DNA of 64,000 nucleotides from Nocardia wallacei. GTDB lineage: Bacteria; Actinomycetota; Actinomycetes; Mycobacteriales; Mycobacteriaceae. Made by a program: the position numbers and the translations under genes. The notes below the pieces were generated by a model. That model ran no database searches and was not told the DNA's origin. It worked only from the letters and a program-made list of their open reading frames with translations. The first letter of the stretch is position 1, and each line of letters opens with the position of its first letter. Shown here piece after piece: positions 48,727-64,000 of this stretch. Location: positions 806,001-870,000 of the forward strand of contig NZ_AP023396.1 in the NCBI RefSeq assembly GCF_014466955.1, written 5' to 3'.

Positions 48727-50343
48727 ATGACGGTGAACCTGTTGAAGACATTGGGCGTCCGGGCCTGGACCGAACTGGAGTATCTGTGGCTGTGCGTGGG
48801 CAGCGGCGTGGTCGGCCTGGAGTCGCCGATGCCGCTGCTGGCGGCGGGCGTCGAACTGCTGCGGCACGGCGGTTTGCCTGCGCTGCTGCGGCTTTCGGCG
48901 GGCCGTTACGGTGATCGCACCGCGGTCGTCGACGAGCTGGGCGCGCTGAGCTACCGGGAACTCGACGACCGCTCGAACCGGCTGGCCAACGAGTGGCGCA
49001 AGCGCGGCCTGCGTTCCGGTGAGGGCGTGGCGATCCTGGCCCGCAATCACCGCGGCCTGCTGGACGCCATGTTCGCCGCCGCCAAGTGCGGCGCCCGAAT
49101 CATCCTGTTGAACACCGACTTCGCGGGACCGCAGCTGCGCGACGTGGCCACCCGCGAGGGCGCCGATCTGCTGGTCTACGACGAGGAGTACGAACCGATC
49201 CTCGGCGATCTGAGCCCGCGCCGCGGCGCGTACCGGGCCTGGACCGACACCAGCCATCCGAGCAGCCTGGAGGCCCTGATCGCCGCGGGTTCGGCTGCGT
49301 CGCCGCCGATCACCGGGCCGGGCTCCAAGATCATCCTGCTGACCAGCGGGACGACCGGCACGCCCAAGGGCGCGGCCCGTTCGGAGCCGCGTTCGCTGGA
49401 GCCGCTGGGCGCGATCCTCAGCAAGGTGCCGTTCCGCGCCCGCGAGGTGACCGAATGCCCGGCGCCGCTGTTCCACACGCTCGGTTTCGCGATGTCGTTG
49501 CTGGCCATCGGATTCGGCTCGACCCTGGTGATCCGGCGCCGCTTCGATCCGCAGCAGGTGATCGACAGCATGTCCCGGCACCGCGCGACCGCCCTGATCG
49601 CGGTGCCGGTGATGCTGGCCCGCATCGCCGACCTCGGTCCGCAGGCGCTGACCGGGCGCGACCTGTCCCGGCTGCGCATCGTGTTCGTGGCGGGGTCGCA
49701 GCTCGGCGCCGACCTGTGCCGGCGGATCACGGCGCTGTTCGGCCCGGTGGTCTACAACCTGTACGGCTCCACCGAGGTCGCGTACGCCACCATCGCCACC
49801 CCCGCCGACCTCGCCGAGGAGCCCGGTTGCGTGGGCAGGCCCGTGCTGGGCGCGGTGGTGCGGGTTCTCGACGAGCGGGGCGCCGAGGTGCCGCCCGGGG
49901 TGACCGGCCGCATCTTCGTCACCAACGCCGCGCAGTTCGAGGGCTATACCGGCGGCGGTGACAAGGAACGCGTGCGCGGCCTGATGTCCTCCGGCGACCT
50001 CGGCCACTTCGACTCCGCCGGAAGGCTTTTCATCGACGGCCGGGACGACGACATGATCGTCTCCGGCGGTGAGAACGTCTTTCCGGCCGAGGTGGAGGAA
50101 TTGCTCAACGCGCACAGGGGGATTCGCGAGGCCGCGGTGATCGGCGTCGCCGACGACCGGTTCGGCGCGCGCCTGAAGGCGTTCGTCGTGCGCGACGACG
50201 ACACCCTCACCGCCGACGACGTCAAGTCGCACGTGAAGGCGCACCTGGCGCGCTACAAGGTGCCCCGCGACGTCGTGTTCCTGGGGGAACTGCCGCGCAA
50301 CCCGACCGGCAAGGTCCTCAAGCGGATCCTGCAGGAACTCTGA
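48727..50343 (+). CDS. AMP-dependent acyl-CoA synthetase (FadD12-like)
   Basis: The 538-residue protein has a hydrophobic start (ELEYLWLCVGSGVVGLESPMPLLAAG). The ligase core follows: IILLTSGTTGTPKGAARSEP, YNLYGSTEVAYATIA, GLMSSGDLGHFDSAGRLF, DDDMIVSGGENVFPAEVEE and NPTGKVLKRIL. The layout matches mycobacterial FadD12-type ligases, which differ from the previous gene in both ends. It probably activates a fatty acid or related carboxylate for storage or cell-wall lipid metabolism. Confidence 0.88.
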   Translation: MTVNLLKTLGVRAWTELEYLWLCVGSGVVGLESPMPLLAAGVELLRHGGLPALLRLSAGRYGDRTAVVDELGALSYRELDDRSNRLANEWRKRGLRSGEGVAILARNHRGLLDAMFAAAKCGARIILLNTDFAGPQLRDVATREGADLLVYDEEYEPILGDLSPRRGAYRAWTDTSHPSSLEALIAAGSAASPPITGPGSKIILLTSGTTGTPKGAARSEPRSLEPLGAILSKVPFRAREVTECPAPLFHTLGFAMSLLAIGFGSTLVIRRRFDPQQVIDSMSRHRATALIAVPVMLARIADLGPQALTGRDLSRLRIVFVAGSQLGADLCRRITALFGPVVYNLYGSTEVAYATIATPADLAEEPGCVGRPVLGAVVRVLDERGAEVPPGVTGRIFVTNAAQFEGYTGGGDKERVRGLMSSGDLGHFDSAGRLFIDGRDDDMIVSGGENVFPAEVEELLNAHRGIREAAVIGVADDRFGARLKAFVVRDDDTLTADDVKSHVKAHLARYKVPRDVVFLGELPRNPTGKVLKRILQEL

Positions 50344-50455
50344 TCCGAGCCTGCCGGACCGCTTGGTACGGAATGTCCGTGTCGCAGCCGGGGCCCGGGG
50401 TCGCGAGGGGGAAAAATGCTTCCGAGCGCACCAGCGGGACCCGGAAGGAGACGCG

Positions 50456-50833
50456 ATGGCGAAGTGGACGGCCGCCGAGCTGACCAGGATCGCAGAGACG
50501 GAGGAACTGCAACTGGCGGCCGCGGGCCGGGACGGCACGCTGCGTATGCCGGTGACGATCTGGGTGGTGCGCCACGGTCGCGACCTGTACGTGCGCTCGG
50601 TGAACGGGGCGGACTCGGCCTGGTTGCGGACGGCGCGCGACAGCGGCCACGGCCGGATCCGCGCGGGCAGCATCGACCAGGACGTCGATTTCGCCGCTGC
50701 CGACCATGCCCTCGACGACGAGATCGACCACGAGTACGCGACGAAGTATCAGCGGTACGCGGCCAGCATCATCGCCGAGATCACCAGTGCCAAGGCACGA
50801 TCCACCACCCTGCGGCTGCTGCCGCGCCAATGA
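50456..50833 (+). CDS. DUF2255 family protein
   Basis: GAAGGAG seven bases before the ATG at 50456 sets the start of a 125-residue protein. WTAAELTRIAETEELQLAAAGRDGTLRMPVTIWVVRHGRDLYVRSVNG and SIDQDVDFAAADHALDDEIDHEYATKY are the DUF2255 pattern, a split-barrel relative of nitroreductase/PPOX-like proteins. The role is unknown. It follows the ligase by 112 bases in the same direction. Confidence 0.8.
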   Translation: MAKWTAAELTRIAETEELQLAAAGRDGTLRMPVTIWVVRHGRDLYVRSVNGADSAWLRTARDSGHGRIRAGSIDQDVDFAAADHALDDEIDHEYATKYQRYAASIIAEITSAKARSTTLRLLPRQ

Positions 50834-50896
50834 CGCTCGCTGACACGCGAATCGGCGCGGGCGGAGATGTTCGCCCGCGCCGTTCGGCCTGCCGGA

Positions 50897-51289
50897 TCAG
50901 CAGTTACGCAGTTCCGGGCTCTGGTTGAGCAGCTGTGCCCGGGTGGAGATGAAGCGCGTGTAGGTCTCGCCGCCGACCGCCGACAGCGGGAACGCCGCCA
51001 CCCGATGGCAATTCTGGAACGCGATCTTCACACCGAAGTGCCGCTCCAGGCCGCCGCGGATGGAGTCGGACGCCATGGCGCGCAGCAGCTGGCCGCGGGC
51101 CACCTCGTCCGGAGGAGCCACTCGGTTGTCGGCGAATTCGGCTGTGCCGGAACGCAGGTCGGCTGCCACTCGGCTGACCACCTCGTAGGCGTAGGGCAGC
51201 GAGTTACGGACACACTCGACGAACTCGTCGTCGGAGACCTCGCCGCGTTCGGCACGCTCGAGTAGTGCGGTTGGGACGTCCAGTGACAT
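50897..51289 (-). CDS. SCO5389-family protein
   Basis: The 130-residue protein starts MSLDVPTALLERAERGEVSD and contains DEFVECVRNSLPYAYEVVSRV, PPDEVARGQLLRAMASDSIRGGLERHFGVKIAFQNCHRVAAFPLSA and ends AQLLNQSPELRNC. This arrangement is a small, highly conserved actinobacterial family named after Streptomyces SCO5389, with no proven function. It is transcribed leftward, convergent with the DUF2255 gene. Confidence 0.85.
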   Translation of the reverse strand: MSLDVPTALLERAERGEVSDDEFVECVRNSLPYAYEVVSRVAADLRSGTAEFADNRVAPPDEVARGQLLRAMASDSIRGGLERHFGVKIAFQNCHRVAAFPLSAVGGETYTRFISTRAQLLNQSPELRNC

Positions 51290-51347
51290 AGCGCTCTCCT
51301 CGTGGGACAGGCGGATGGTGTCATCCGATTCTAAACGAGAAACGTTG

Positions 51348-52409
51348 TCAACAATCCTGGATTGTGCGCGAAAGTGCCAGTTTCAGAGCGTTTTTCGTCT
51401 CGGCGGACAACGAACGCACCAGGTCGGCGGCGGGGACCGCGCTGGTCAGCGTATGTGTTTGGCCTGCCCAGAGGTTCACCGCGTCGGCATTGCCCGCGGC
51501 GCGCGCCTGCTTGCGCAACGGCCCGGTGGCGTAATGGATTTCGGGGTAGGCGGCGGGTGCGTCGGGGTGGTCGAGGATGAACCGGTTGCGCAGCCCGCGG
51601 GCCCGGCGGCCGCTGAAGGCGCGGGTCAGCATGGTCGGCGCGTCGATGACCAGAGCGTCGCGATGCAGTTGCGCGGTACCGGCCTCGGGGCAGTTCAGGA
51701 AGGCCGTGCCCAGCTGCGCGGCGGCCGCGCCGGCGGCCAGCACCGCAGCGATGCCCGCGCCCGTGGCGAGGCCGCCCGCGGCCACCACCGGATGGTCGGT
51801 TGCGGCGGTGAGCAATTGGAGCAGCGCCAGGGTCGACAGCGGATCGGCGGCGTCGTCGGCGGGACGGTCGACGAAGGTGGCGCGGTGCCCGCCCGCCTCG
51901 GCGCCCTGCGCGATCAGCACGTCCGCACCAGCCTCGATCGCGGTGCGCGCCTCGCCGACCGAGGTCACCGTCACCCAGGACTCGGTGCCCACCGACCGCA
52001 GGCGGTCGATCTCGCGCGCCGACGGGCAGCCGAAGGTGAACGAGGCCACCGCGACCGGATCGGCGACGAGGGCGTCCAGTTTGGCGTCCCAGTCGTCGGT
52101 GTCGAAACGGGCCTCGCCGAGCGGGAATTCGCGGCCCAGGCGTTCCAGATAGGGGGCGAAGTGTTCCGCCGGCGTCGGCGCTCCGGGGACGAACAGGTTC
52201 ACGCCGAACGGGAGGGCGCCGCGGTCGCTGTCGAACAGCAGGGCGCGGGTGCGCACGATCCGGTCGGCGAGGTCCGCGGCGTCGAGGTATCCGGCGGCGA
52301 GGAATCCCAGTCCGCCCGCGGCCGAGACGGCGGCCGCGAGTTCGGGTGTGGAGGGCCCGCCGGCCATCGGCGCGAGCACGATCGGGGTTCGCAGGTCGTC
52401 GATGATCAC
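51348..52409 (-). CDS. nitronate monooxygenase-like FMN enzyme
   Basis: From GTG at 52409 the protein has 353 residues. TPIVLAPMAGGPSTPELAAAVSAAGGLGFLAAG is the TIM-barrel start of 2-nitropropane dioxygenase/NMO proteins. SWVTVTSVGEARTAIEAGADVLIAQGAEAGGHRATF and VVAAGGLATGAGIAAVLAAGAAAAQLGTAFL are the FMN phosphate-binding parts, with the general-base-region His in AGGHR. NMOs oxidise alkyl nitronates such as propionate 3-nitronate. The reading frame extends to 52760 only as shadow of the peptidase gene. Confidence 0.88.
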   Translation of the reverse strand: MIIDDLRTPIVLAPMAGGPSTPELAAAVSAAGGLGFLAAGYLDAADLADRIVRTRALLFDSDRGALPFGVNLFVPGAPTPAEHFAPYLERLGREFPLGEARFDTDDWDAKLDALVADPVAVASFTFGCPSAREIDRLRSVGTESWVTVTSVGEARTAIEAGADVLIAQGAEAGGHRATFVDRPADDAADPLSTLALLQLLTAATDHPVVAAGGLATGAGIAAVLAAGAAAAQLGTAFLNCPEAGTAQLHRDALVIDAPTMLTRAFSGRRARGLRNRFILDHPDAPAAYPEIHYATGPLRKQARAAGNADAVNLWAGQTHTLTSAVPAADLVRSLSAETKNALKLALSRTIQDC

Positions 52410-52596
52410 CGGCTCAGTCTGGCTTATGTAACAGCCGATCGGGCCGTCGCATGGCGGATCACCTGGACTTTCGGCCGAGAAGGTTGCGAAAAGGTCACGA
52501 CGGAGTACAGTTTCCGTCACGGCGTATGCCGAATCGTTACCGAAAATGAGGTTTCGATCGCGACGCCACCCGAGTTGATCGACGCTAGGACGAACC

Positions 52597-53469
52597 TTGC
52601 CGCAGCACCGTGAGACCTCCACCTCAGTATCTGTCAGGGACTTGCTCGGAGATGGTGTGTGCGCCGGTCGTCCGAACCGGCACCGCGCCGAGCCGCGCAC
52701 CGGCGACCGGGTGAAGCTGGCGGCCAGCGCCGCGGTCGCGGCGGGTGCCATCGTCGGCACCGCGGCCCAGCTCGCGAACGCCGCCCCGCTGTTGCCGATC
52801 GGGCACGAGAGCAGCAGCGGCGACGCGATCGCCCGGGACGCCGTCGAGGAATCGGCGGCCGAGGCGAAGCAGGCCGTCGCGGCGCCCGTGGCCGAGCCCG
52901 TGGCGGCTCCGGCGCCCGAGCCGCAGGCGCAGGCCGCGCCCGTCGCCGCGCCGATTCAGCCGGCCCCGTTCGGGCTGCAGAATCTGCCGCCGGAGGTCGC
53001 CGGTCCGCTCGCCCAGGCCGAGCAGGTGATCAAGGGCCTGCAGAACCAGGTCGCCCCGTCGGCCCCCGCGGTGCGCCCGGTGGCCGGTGCGGTCAGCTCC
53101 GATTTCGGCGCGCGCTGGGGCGCGTTCCACTACGGCGTCGATTTCGCCGACGCCATCGGCACCCCGATCCACTCGATCGAGGATGGCACCGTGATCGAGG
53201 CGGGTCCGGCCTCCGGCTTCGGCCTGTGGGTGCGGGTCAAGCACGACGACGGCACCACCGGCGTCTACGGCCACGTCAACGACATCCTGGTCAACGTCGG
53301 CCAGCGGGTGCGCGCCGGTGACGTCATCGCCACCGTCGGCAACCGCGGCAACTCCACCGGACCGCATCTGCACCTCGAGGTCTGGGACGCCGCCGAGAAC
53401 AAGATCGACCCGACGCGCTACCTGGCCGGCAAGGGTGTGATCCTGTCGCAGCAGTGGGGACCCCAGTAA
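52597..53469 (+). CDS. secreted M23 (LytM) family metallopeptidase
   Basis: TTG at 52597 gives 290 residues; a GTG at 52711 is an alternative. A signal segment (KLAASAAVAAGAIVGTAAQLANA) leads to an Ala/Pro linker. The M23 domain (about 165-285) has FHYGVDFAD (HxxxD), a shared strand with GLWVRVKHDD, and GPHLHLEVWD (HxH): all zinc ligands are present. Such enzymes cleave peptidoglycan cross-links or act in daughter-cell separation. It precedes the LuxR-type regulator by a short gap in the same direction. No coiled-coil of the EnvC type is seen, so self-active hydrolysis is likelier. Confidence 0.85.
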   Translation: MPQHRETSTSVSVRDLLGDGVCAGRPNRHRAEPRTGDRVKLAASAAVAAGAIVGTAAQLANAAPLLPIGHESSSGDAIARDAVEESAAEAKQAVAAPVAEPVAAPAPEPQAQAAPVAAPIQPAPFGLQNLPPEVAGPLAQAEQVIKGLQNQVAPSAPAVRPVAGAVSSDFGARWGAFHYGVDFADAIGTPIHSIEDGTVIEAGPASGFGLWVRVKHDDGTTGVYGHVNDILVNVGQRVRAGDVIATVGNRGNSTGPHLHLEVWDAAENKIDPTRYLAGKGVILSQQWGPQ

Positions 53470-53528
53470 TCGTCGCGGGTGTCAGCGGCCGGGTACGGAC
53501 ACGGCCGACGGTCGTGGGGGCTGGTGGT

Positions 53529-54506
53529 GTGACGGGTTTACACGAATTGTTCGATACCAGATCCCTGCACGGCCGGGCGTACGCGGCACTCGTGCAACAC
53601 CCGCGATCCAGTCTGGCCGAGCTGGCCGCTTACCTGGAGTGCTCGCCCGAGGTCGCCGAGGCCGCCCTCGACCGGCTGTGCGAATTGCAGGCGGCCGTCC
53701 GCATCGATGGCAACGGCACCGTCGTGTGGGACGCCCACGCGCCGGAGGCCCTGTCCGAGGCCGAGTCCCGGCGTCGCCAGGCCGACACCGCCCGCATGCA
53801 CGCGGCCGCCGCGCGACTGGGCGAGACGTTCCGATCGGTGCGCCGCACCGTCCGCGGCGGCGGCACCATCGTCGCGATGTACGAGACCCGGGAACTGGTC
53901 GCCGAATTCGAGGACCTGCACCGCACCGCCCGCAACAACGTGCGGCTGGTCGAGCGCGGACCCTATATCTGCGATATCGACCGGGCAGAGCGGATGTTCG
54001 AGTTGAAGTCGGCCCGCATCGACGCCGGTGTCCGCTATCAGACGCTGTACCAGGACACCGTCTATCAGGATGCGGATCGACTGCGGTACGCGCTGTCCAC
54101 CAATGCCGCCGGGGCGCAGGCGCGCACGCTACCCGATCCGCCGCTGAAGGTGATGATCGCCGACGGCGAGCGGGCCAGCCTGGTGCTGCACAACGACGAG
54201 CGTCGCGCCGACCCGATGGGCCTGCGCATCGGTCCCTCGCCGACACTGGACCTGCTGGTCCGCACCTTCGACGTGCTGTGGTCGCTGGCCGCGCCGATCT
54301 CGGTGAATCCGAGCGAGCCGCTGGACGAGCGCGATCGGGCCATCCTGACCCTGATGGGCCTGGGCGCCACCGACGACACCATCGCGCGCCGGCTCGGCAT
54401 GTCGCGCCGCACGGTGGTGCGGCGGACGGCCAGCCTGCTGGAGCGGCTCGGCGCGAGCACCCGGTTCCAGGCGGGCGTGCAGGCGATCCGGCGCGGGTGG
54501 CTCTGA
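53529..54506 (+). CDS. LuxR-type regulator with a TrmB-like N-terminus, near the NRPS genes
   Basis: GTG at 53529 gives 325 residues. The amino end is a winged-helix-like region (HGRAYAALVQHPRSSLAELAAYLECSPEVAEAALDRLCE), like TrmB/sugar-specific regulators. The middle has a phospholipase-D-like or sensor fold (VAMYETRELVAEFEDLHR). The end is a LuxR helix-turn-helix (LDERDRAILTLMGLGATDDTIARRLGMSRRTVVRRTASLLERLGASTRF). This architecture is frequent next to actinobacterial NRPS/PKS clusters. It ends 209 bases before the first NRPS start and is a candidate pathway regulator. Confidence 0.82.
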   Translation: MTGLHELFDTRSLHGRAYAALVQHPRSSLAELAAYLECSPEVAEAALDRLCELQAAVRIDGNGTVVWDAHAPEALSEAESRRRQADTARMHAAAARLGETFRSVRRTVRGGGTIVAMYETRELVAEFEDLHRTARNNVRLVERGPYICDIDRAERMFELKSARIDAGVRYQTLYQDTVYQDADRLRYALSTNAAGAQARTLPDPPLKVMIADGERASLVLHNDERRADPMGLRIGPSPTLDLLVRTFDVLWSLAAPISVNPSEPLDERDRAILTLMGLGATDDTIARRLGMSRRTVVRRTASLLERLGASTRFQAGVQAIRRGWL

Positions 54507-54714
54507 GCCGCACACGCCGACCGCTGTGACGCGGCCCACCGAATTCGACTCCTCGCGCAACGACGGGGCACCCTCGTACCGATGAGTAGAGGAGGCTCGC
54601 GCAGACGCCGCCGAGCACCGCGACGACCCCTATATGATTGCCCGGACCGTGCGAGGCCCGCCGATATCGTTCGGCCGTGCGGACCTGCTGGACGCGAGAG
54701 GTGAATGCACTCGA

Positions 54715-62082
<7,368 letters not shown>

Positions 62083-62223
62083 TATCTCCTGACCCTGAAC
62101 TCTGGGGCGTGCGTAACCAGGGTGGATGCGGTATGGGCGCGGACAGGGCATGATCGGTGAGGTTCACGACAGGTACGGAGAAGGTTTCATTTTGATGTTC
62201 GGAGTTGCTGGCGGGGTGTTCGA

Positions 62224-64000
62224 GTGAGCCGACCCGAACGTCGGCGGCCTACTCGTACCAGGCGCTCCCGTGTCACCACGCTGCCGAGACTGCTGGCGAC
62301 CGCCGTCGAGACCAATCCCACCGGTACCGCGCTCGTGTTCGCGGATGCGTCGGCGTCGTTGGCGGTGTTGTCGTATGCGGAGTTGGATGAGCGGTCGACG
62401 CGGTTGGCTCGGTTGTTGATCGAGTGGGGTGTGGGTCCTGAGGTTGTGGTGGCGGTGGGGGTGCCGCGGTCGGTGGAGTCTGTTGTTGCGGTGTGGGCGG
62501 TGGCGAAGGCGGGGGCTGGTTTTGTTCCGGTGGATCCGGGTTATCCGGCGGAGCGGGTGGCGCATATGGTCACCGACTCCGGGGCCGCGCTGGGCCTGAC
62601 CGTGTCCGCCGCGCGGGACGCCCTGCCGGGTGATATCGAATGGCTGGTGCTGGACGGTGCGGTTCGCGACCGGCTGGAGGGTATGTCGGCGGAGCCGCTG
62701 GAGAATGCCGACCGGTTGCGGCCCTTGCGGGCGGAGCACCCGGCGTATGTGATCTATACGTCCGGTTCGACGGGCAAGCCGAAGGGTGTGGTGGTCACGC
62801 AGGCTGGTTTGTCGAGTTTCTGTGATGAGCAGCGTGAGCGTTACAGGGTTGGGAACGATTCGCGGACTTTGCATTTCGCGTCGCCGTCGTTCGATGCGTC
62901 GGTGTTGGAGTTGTTGCTGGCGGTGGGTGGTGCGGCGACGATGGTGGTGGCCGCGCCGTCGGTGTACGGCGGTGACGAACTCGCCGCCCTGCTGCGCCGG
63001 GAGGAGGTGACACACGCCTTCGTCACCCCGGCCGCGCTGGCCTCACTCGACCCGGCGGGGCTGGACGACCTGCGCGTGATCATCTCCGGTGGCGAGGCCT
63101 GCCCGCCGGAACTGGTGCGGCGCTGGGCCGTTCCGATCGCCGACGGCACGCGCGAGTTCTACAACGGCTACGGGCCGACCGAGACCACGATCATGACGAA
63201 CATCAGTTCGCCACTGATCCCCGGGGAAACCATCACCATCGGCGCGCCGATCCGGGCCGTCACCGAGTACGTGCTGGACGACCGGCTGGCGCCGGTGCCC
63301 GACGGCGCCGTCGGTGAGTTGTACATCACCGGAGCGCAATTGGCCCGCGGGTACCACCGCAGGCCGTCGCTCACCGCCGCGCGATTCGTGGCGAATCCGT
63401 TCGAGCCGGCGGGTTCCCGGCTCTACCGCACCGGCGATCTCGTGCGCCGCACCGTGTCCGGTGAGCTGGAGTATCTGGGCCGCAACGATTTTCAGGTGAA
63501 GATCCGAGGTTTCCGGATCGAGCTGGGGGAGATCGACGCGGTGTTGTCCGCGCACGAGTCGGTCGACTTCGCGGTGACCGTCGGGCACCGGCTCGACACC
63601 GGCGCGACGATTCTCGTCTCCTACGTGCATCCCGTGGACGGGGCGGTCGAGGTCGAACAGCTGCTGGAGCGGGCGAGCCGCAGCCTGCCCGCGCACATGG
63701 TGCCCACGACCGTCATGGTGCTCGACGAGATCCCGCTGACCCCGGTCGGCAAGCTGGACCGCGCCGCGCTGCCCGCACCGGTGCTGCAGGCCAAGGAGTT
63801 TCGCGCGCCGTCCGGTCGCCTCGAGACGCTGGTCGCCGAGATCTTCACCGAGCTGCTGCACCCCGCCGCGACCGTCGGCGCCGACGACGACTTCTTCGAT
63901 CTGGGCGGTAACTCGCTGATCGCCACCCAGGCCGCCGCCCGGCTGGGCGCGGCGCTGGGCACCCGGGTGCCCGCCCGGCTGGTGTTCGAGGCGCCGACCG
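62224..64000 (+). CDS. nonribosomal peptide synthetase, second protein (A-T..., continues beyond the window)
   Basis: GTG at 62224, beginning [22 protein letters not shown], opens at least 592 residues. It starts directly with an intact A domain (TSGSTG at about 179, [30 protein letters not shown]), followed by a T domain (GGNSLIATQ, Ser564). No C domain precedes it here, so it is probably loaded from the C2 domain of the previous protein. Code residues read by eye are D-A-L-F-I-G-G-I-M-K, near hydrophobic Val-like codes; not certain. Two segments (about 62,360-62,575 and 62,740-62,945) use G/T-ending codons unlike the rest. Confidence 0.88.
   Translation, partial: MSRPERRRPTRTRRSRVTTLPRLLATAVETNPTGTALVFADASASLAVLSYAELDERSTRLARLLIEWGVGPEVVVAVGVPRSVESVVAVWAVAKAGAGFVPVDPGYPAERVAHMVTDSGAALGLTVSAARDALPGDIEWLVLDGAVRDRLEGMSAEPLENADRLRPLRAEHPAYVIYTSGSTGKPKGVVVTQAGLSSFCDEQRERYRVGNDSRTLHFASPSFDASVLELLLAVGGAATMVVAAPSVYGGDELAALLRREEVTHAFVTPAALASLDPAGLDDLRVIISGGEACPPELVRRWAVPIADGTREFYNGYGPTETTIMTNISSPLIPGETITIGAPIRAVTEYVLDDRLAPVPDGAVGELYITGAQLARGYHRRPSLTAARFVANPFEPAGSRLYRTGDLVRRTVSGELEYLGRNDFQVKIRGFRIELGEIDAVLSAHESVDFAVTVGHRLDTGATILVSYVHPVDGAVEVEQLLERASRSLPAHMVPTTVMVLDEIPLTPVGKLDRAALPAPVLQAKEFRAPSGRLETLVAEIFTELLHPAATVGADDDFFDLGGNSLIATQAAARLGAALGTRVPARLVFEAPT

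Noticed and set aside
54634..54714. NRPS start at the ATG at 54634
   Set aside because: The ATG at 54715 opens an Arg-rich start like that of the second NRPS; the extra 27 residues do not resemble an NRPS amino end.

Overview
The window is high-GC actinobacterial chromosome. A Nocardia or a close mycolate-containing relative fits best: a CmtR-like metal sensor, an IdeR-type iron box, FadD ligases with the mycobacterial MLSTMQD start, DUF4254, SCO5389-family and DUF2255 proteins, and large NRPS genes. The genus is inferred from gene families, not from a marker gene.

Layout. 1-3,100: small chromosomal genes (zinc-ribbon membrane protein, F420/FMN-type oxidoreductase, DHFR-like reductase with a divergent HxlR regulator, VOC protein, DUF4254). 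3,500-6,500: a tight three-gene cassette of a ParA-type ATPase, a protein with Rho_N/SAP-like helical repeats, and a RAMA-CBS protein whose HEPN-like tail is frameshifted. 6,500-15,000: a secreted, membrane-anchored Ig-like protein and its coupled partner, a TetR regulator, a proline-rich six-helix membrane protein, a MarR regulator with two identical operators facing a TIGR03086 protein, an MFS exporter, a lipase and a small secreted protein. 15,400-21,400: a probable siderophore-uptake locus (YbtX/RhtX-like MFS plus two YbtP/YbtQ- or IrtAB-like ABC half-transporters) with a TetR regulator. The same 17-bp operator lies before the MFS gene and the ABC operon.

21,500-29,100 is an arsenic/heavy-metal island (ArsR, ACR3, ArsC, two methyltransferases, DUF3703, CDF efflux pump, CmtR). 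It is bracketed by two directly repeated copies of a small convergent gene pair. 29,500-37,200 holds an Avs-like STAND NTPase with a Cap4-type nuclease head, a nested dyad array, and a large serine recombinase with a coupled small gene. 37,139-44,545 is a complete 7.4-kb integrative element bounded by 46-bp direct repeats; the right copy is the 3' part of tRNA-Arg(CCT). It carries AbiTii, CutA, XRE, a Replic_Relax-type protein, excisionase and tyrosine integrase, plus a repeat-rich non-coding block. The two recombinase regions appear stacked at one tRNA gene.

44,600-54,500 returns to chromosomal metabolism: a Baeyer-Villiger-type monooxygenase, two acyl-CoA ligases, a thioesterase-like protein, a nitronate monooxygenase-like protein, an M23 peptidase and a LuxR-type regulator. 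54,715 to the end is an NRPS locus. The first protein is A-T-C-A(Thr)-T-C followed by half of a degenerate A domain. The second begins with an intact A-T, so module 3 is split between two proteins.

The most unusual content is the ParA/SAP/RAMA-CBS-HEPN cassette, the repeat-bracketed metal island, the Avs- and AbiTii-bearing stacked elements at tRNA-Arg with elaborate repeat arrays, the coupled relic ABC gene, and the vestigial A domain at the NRPS split.
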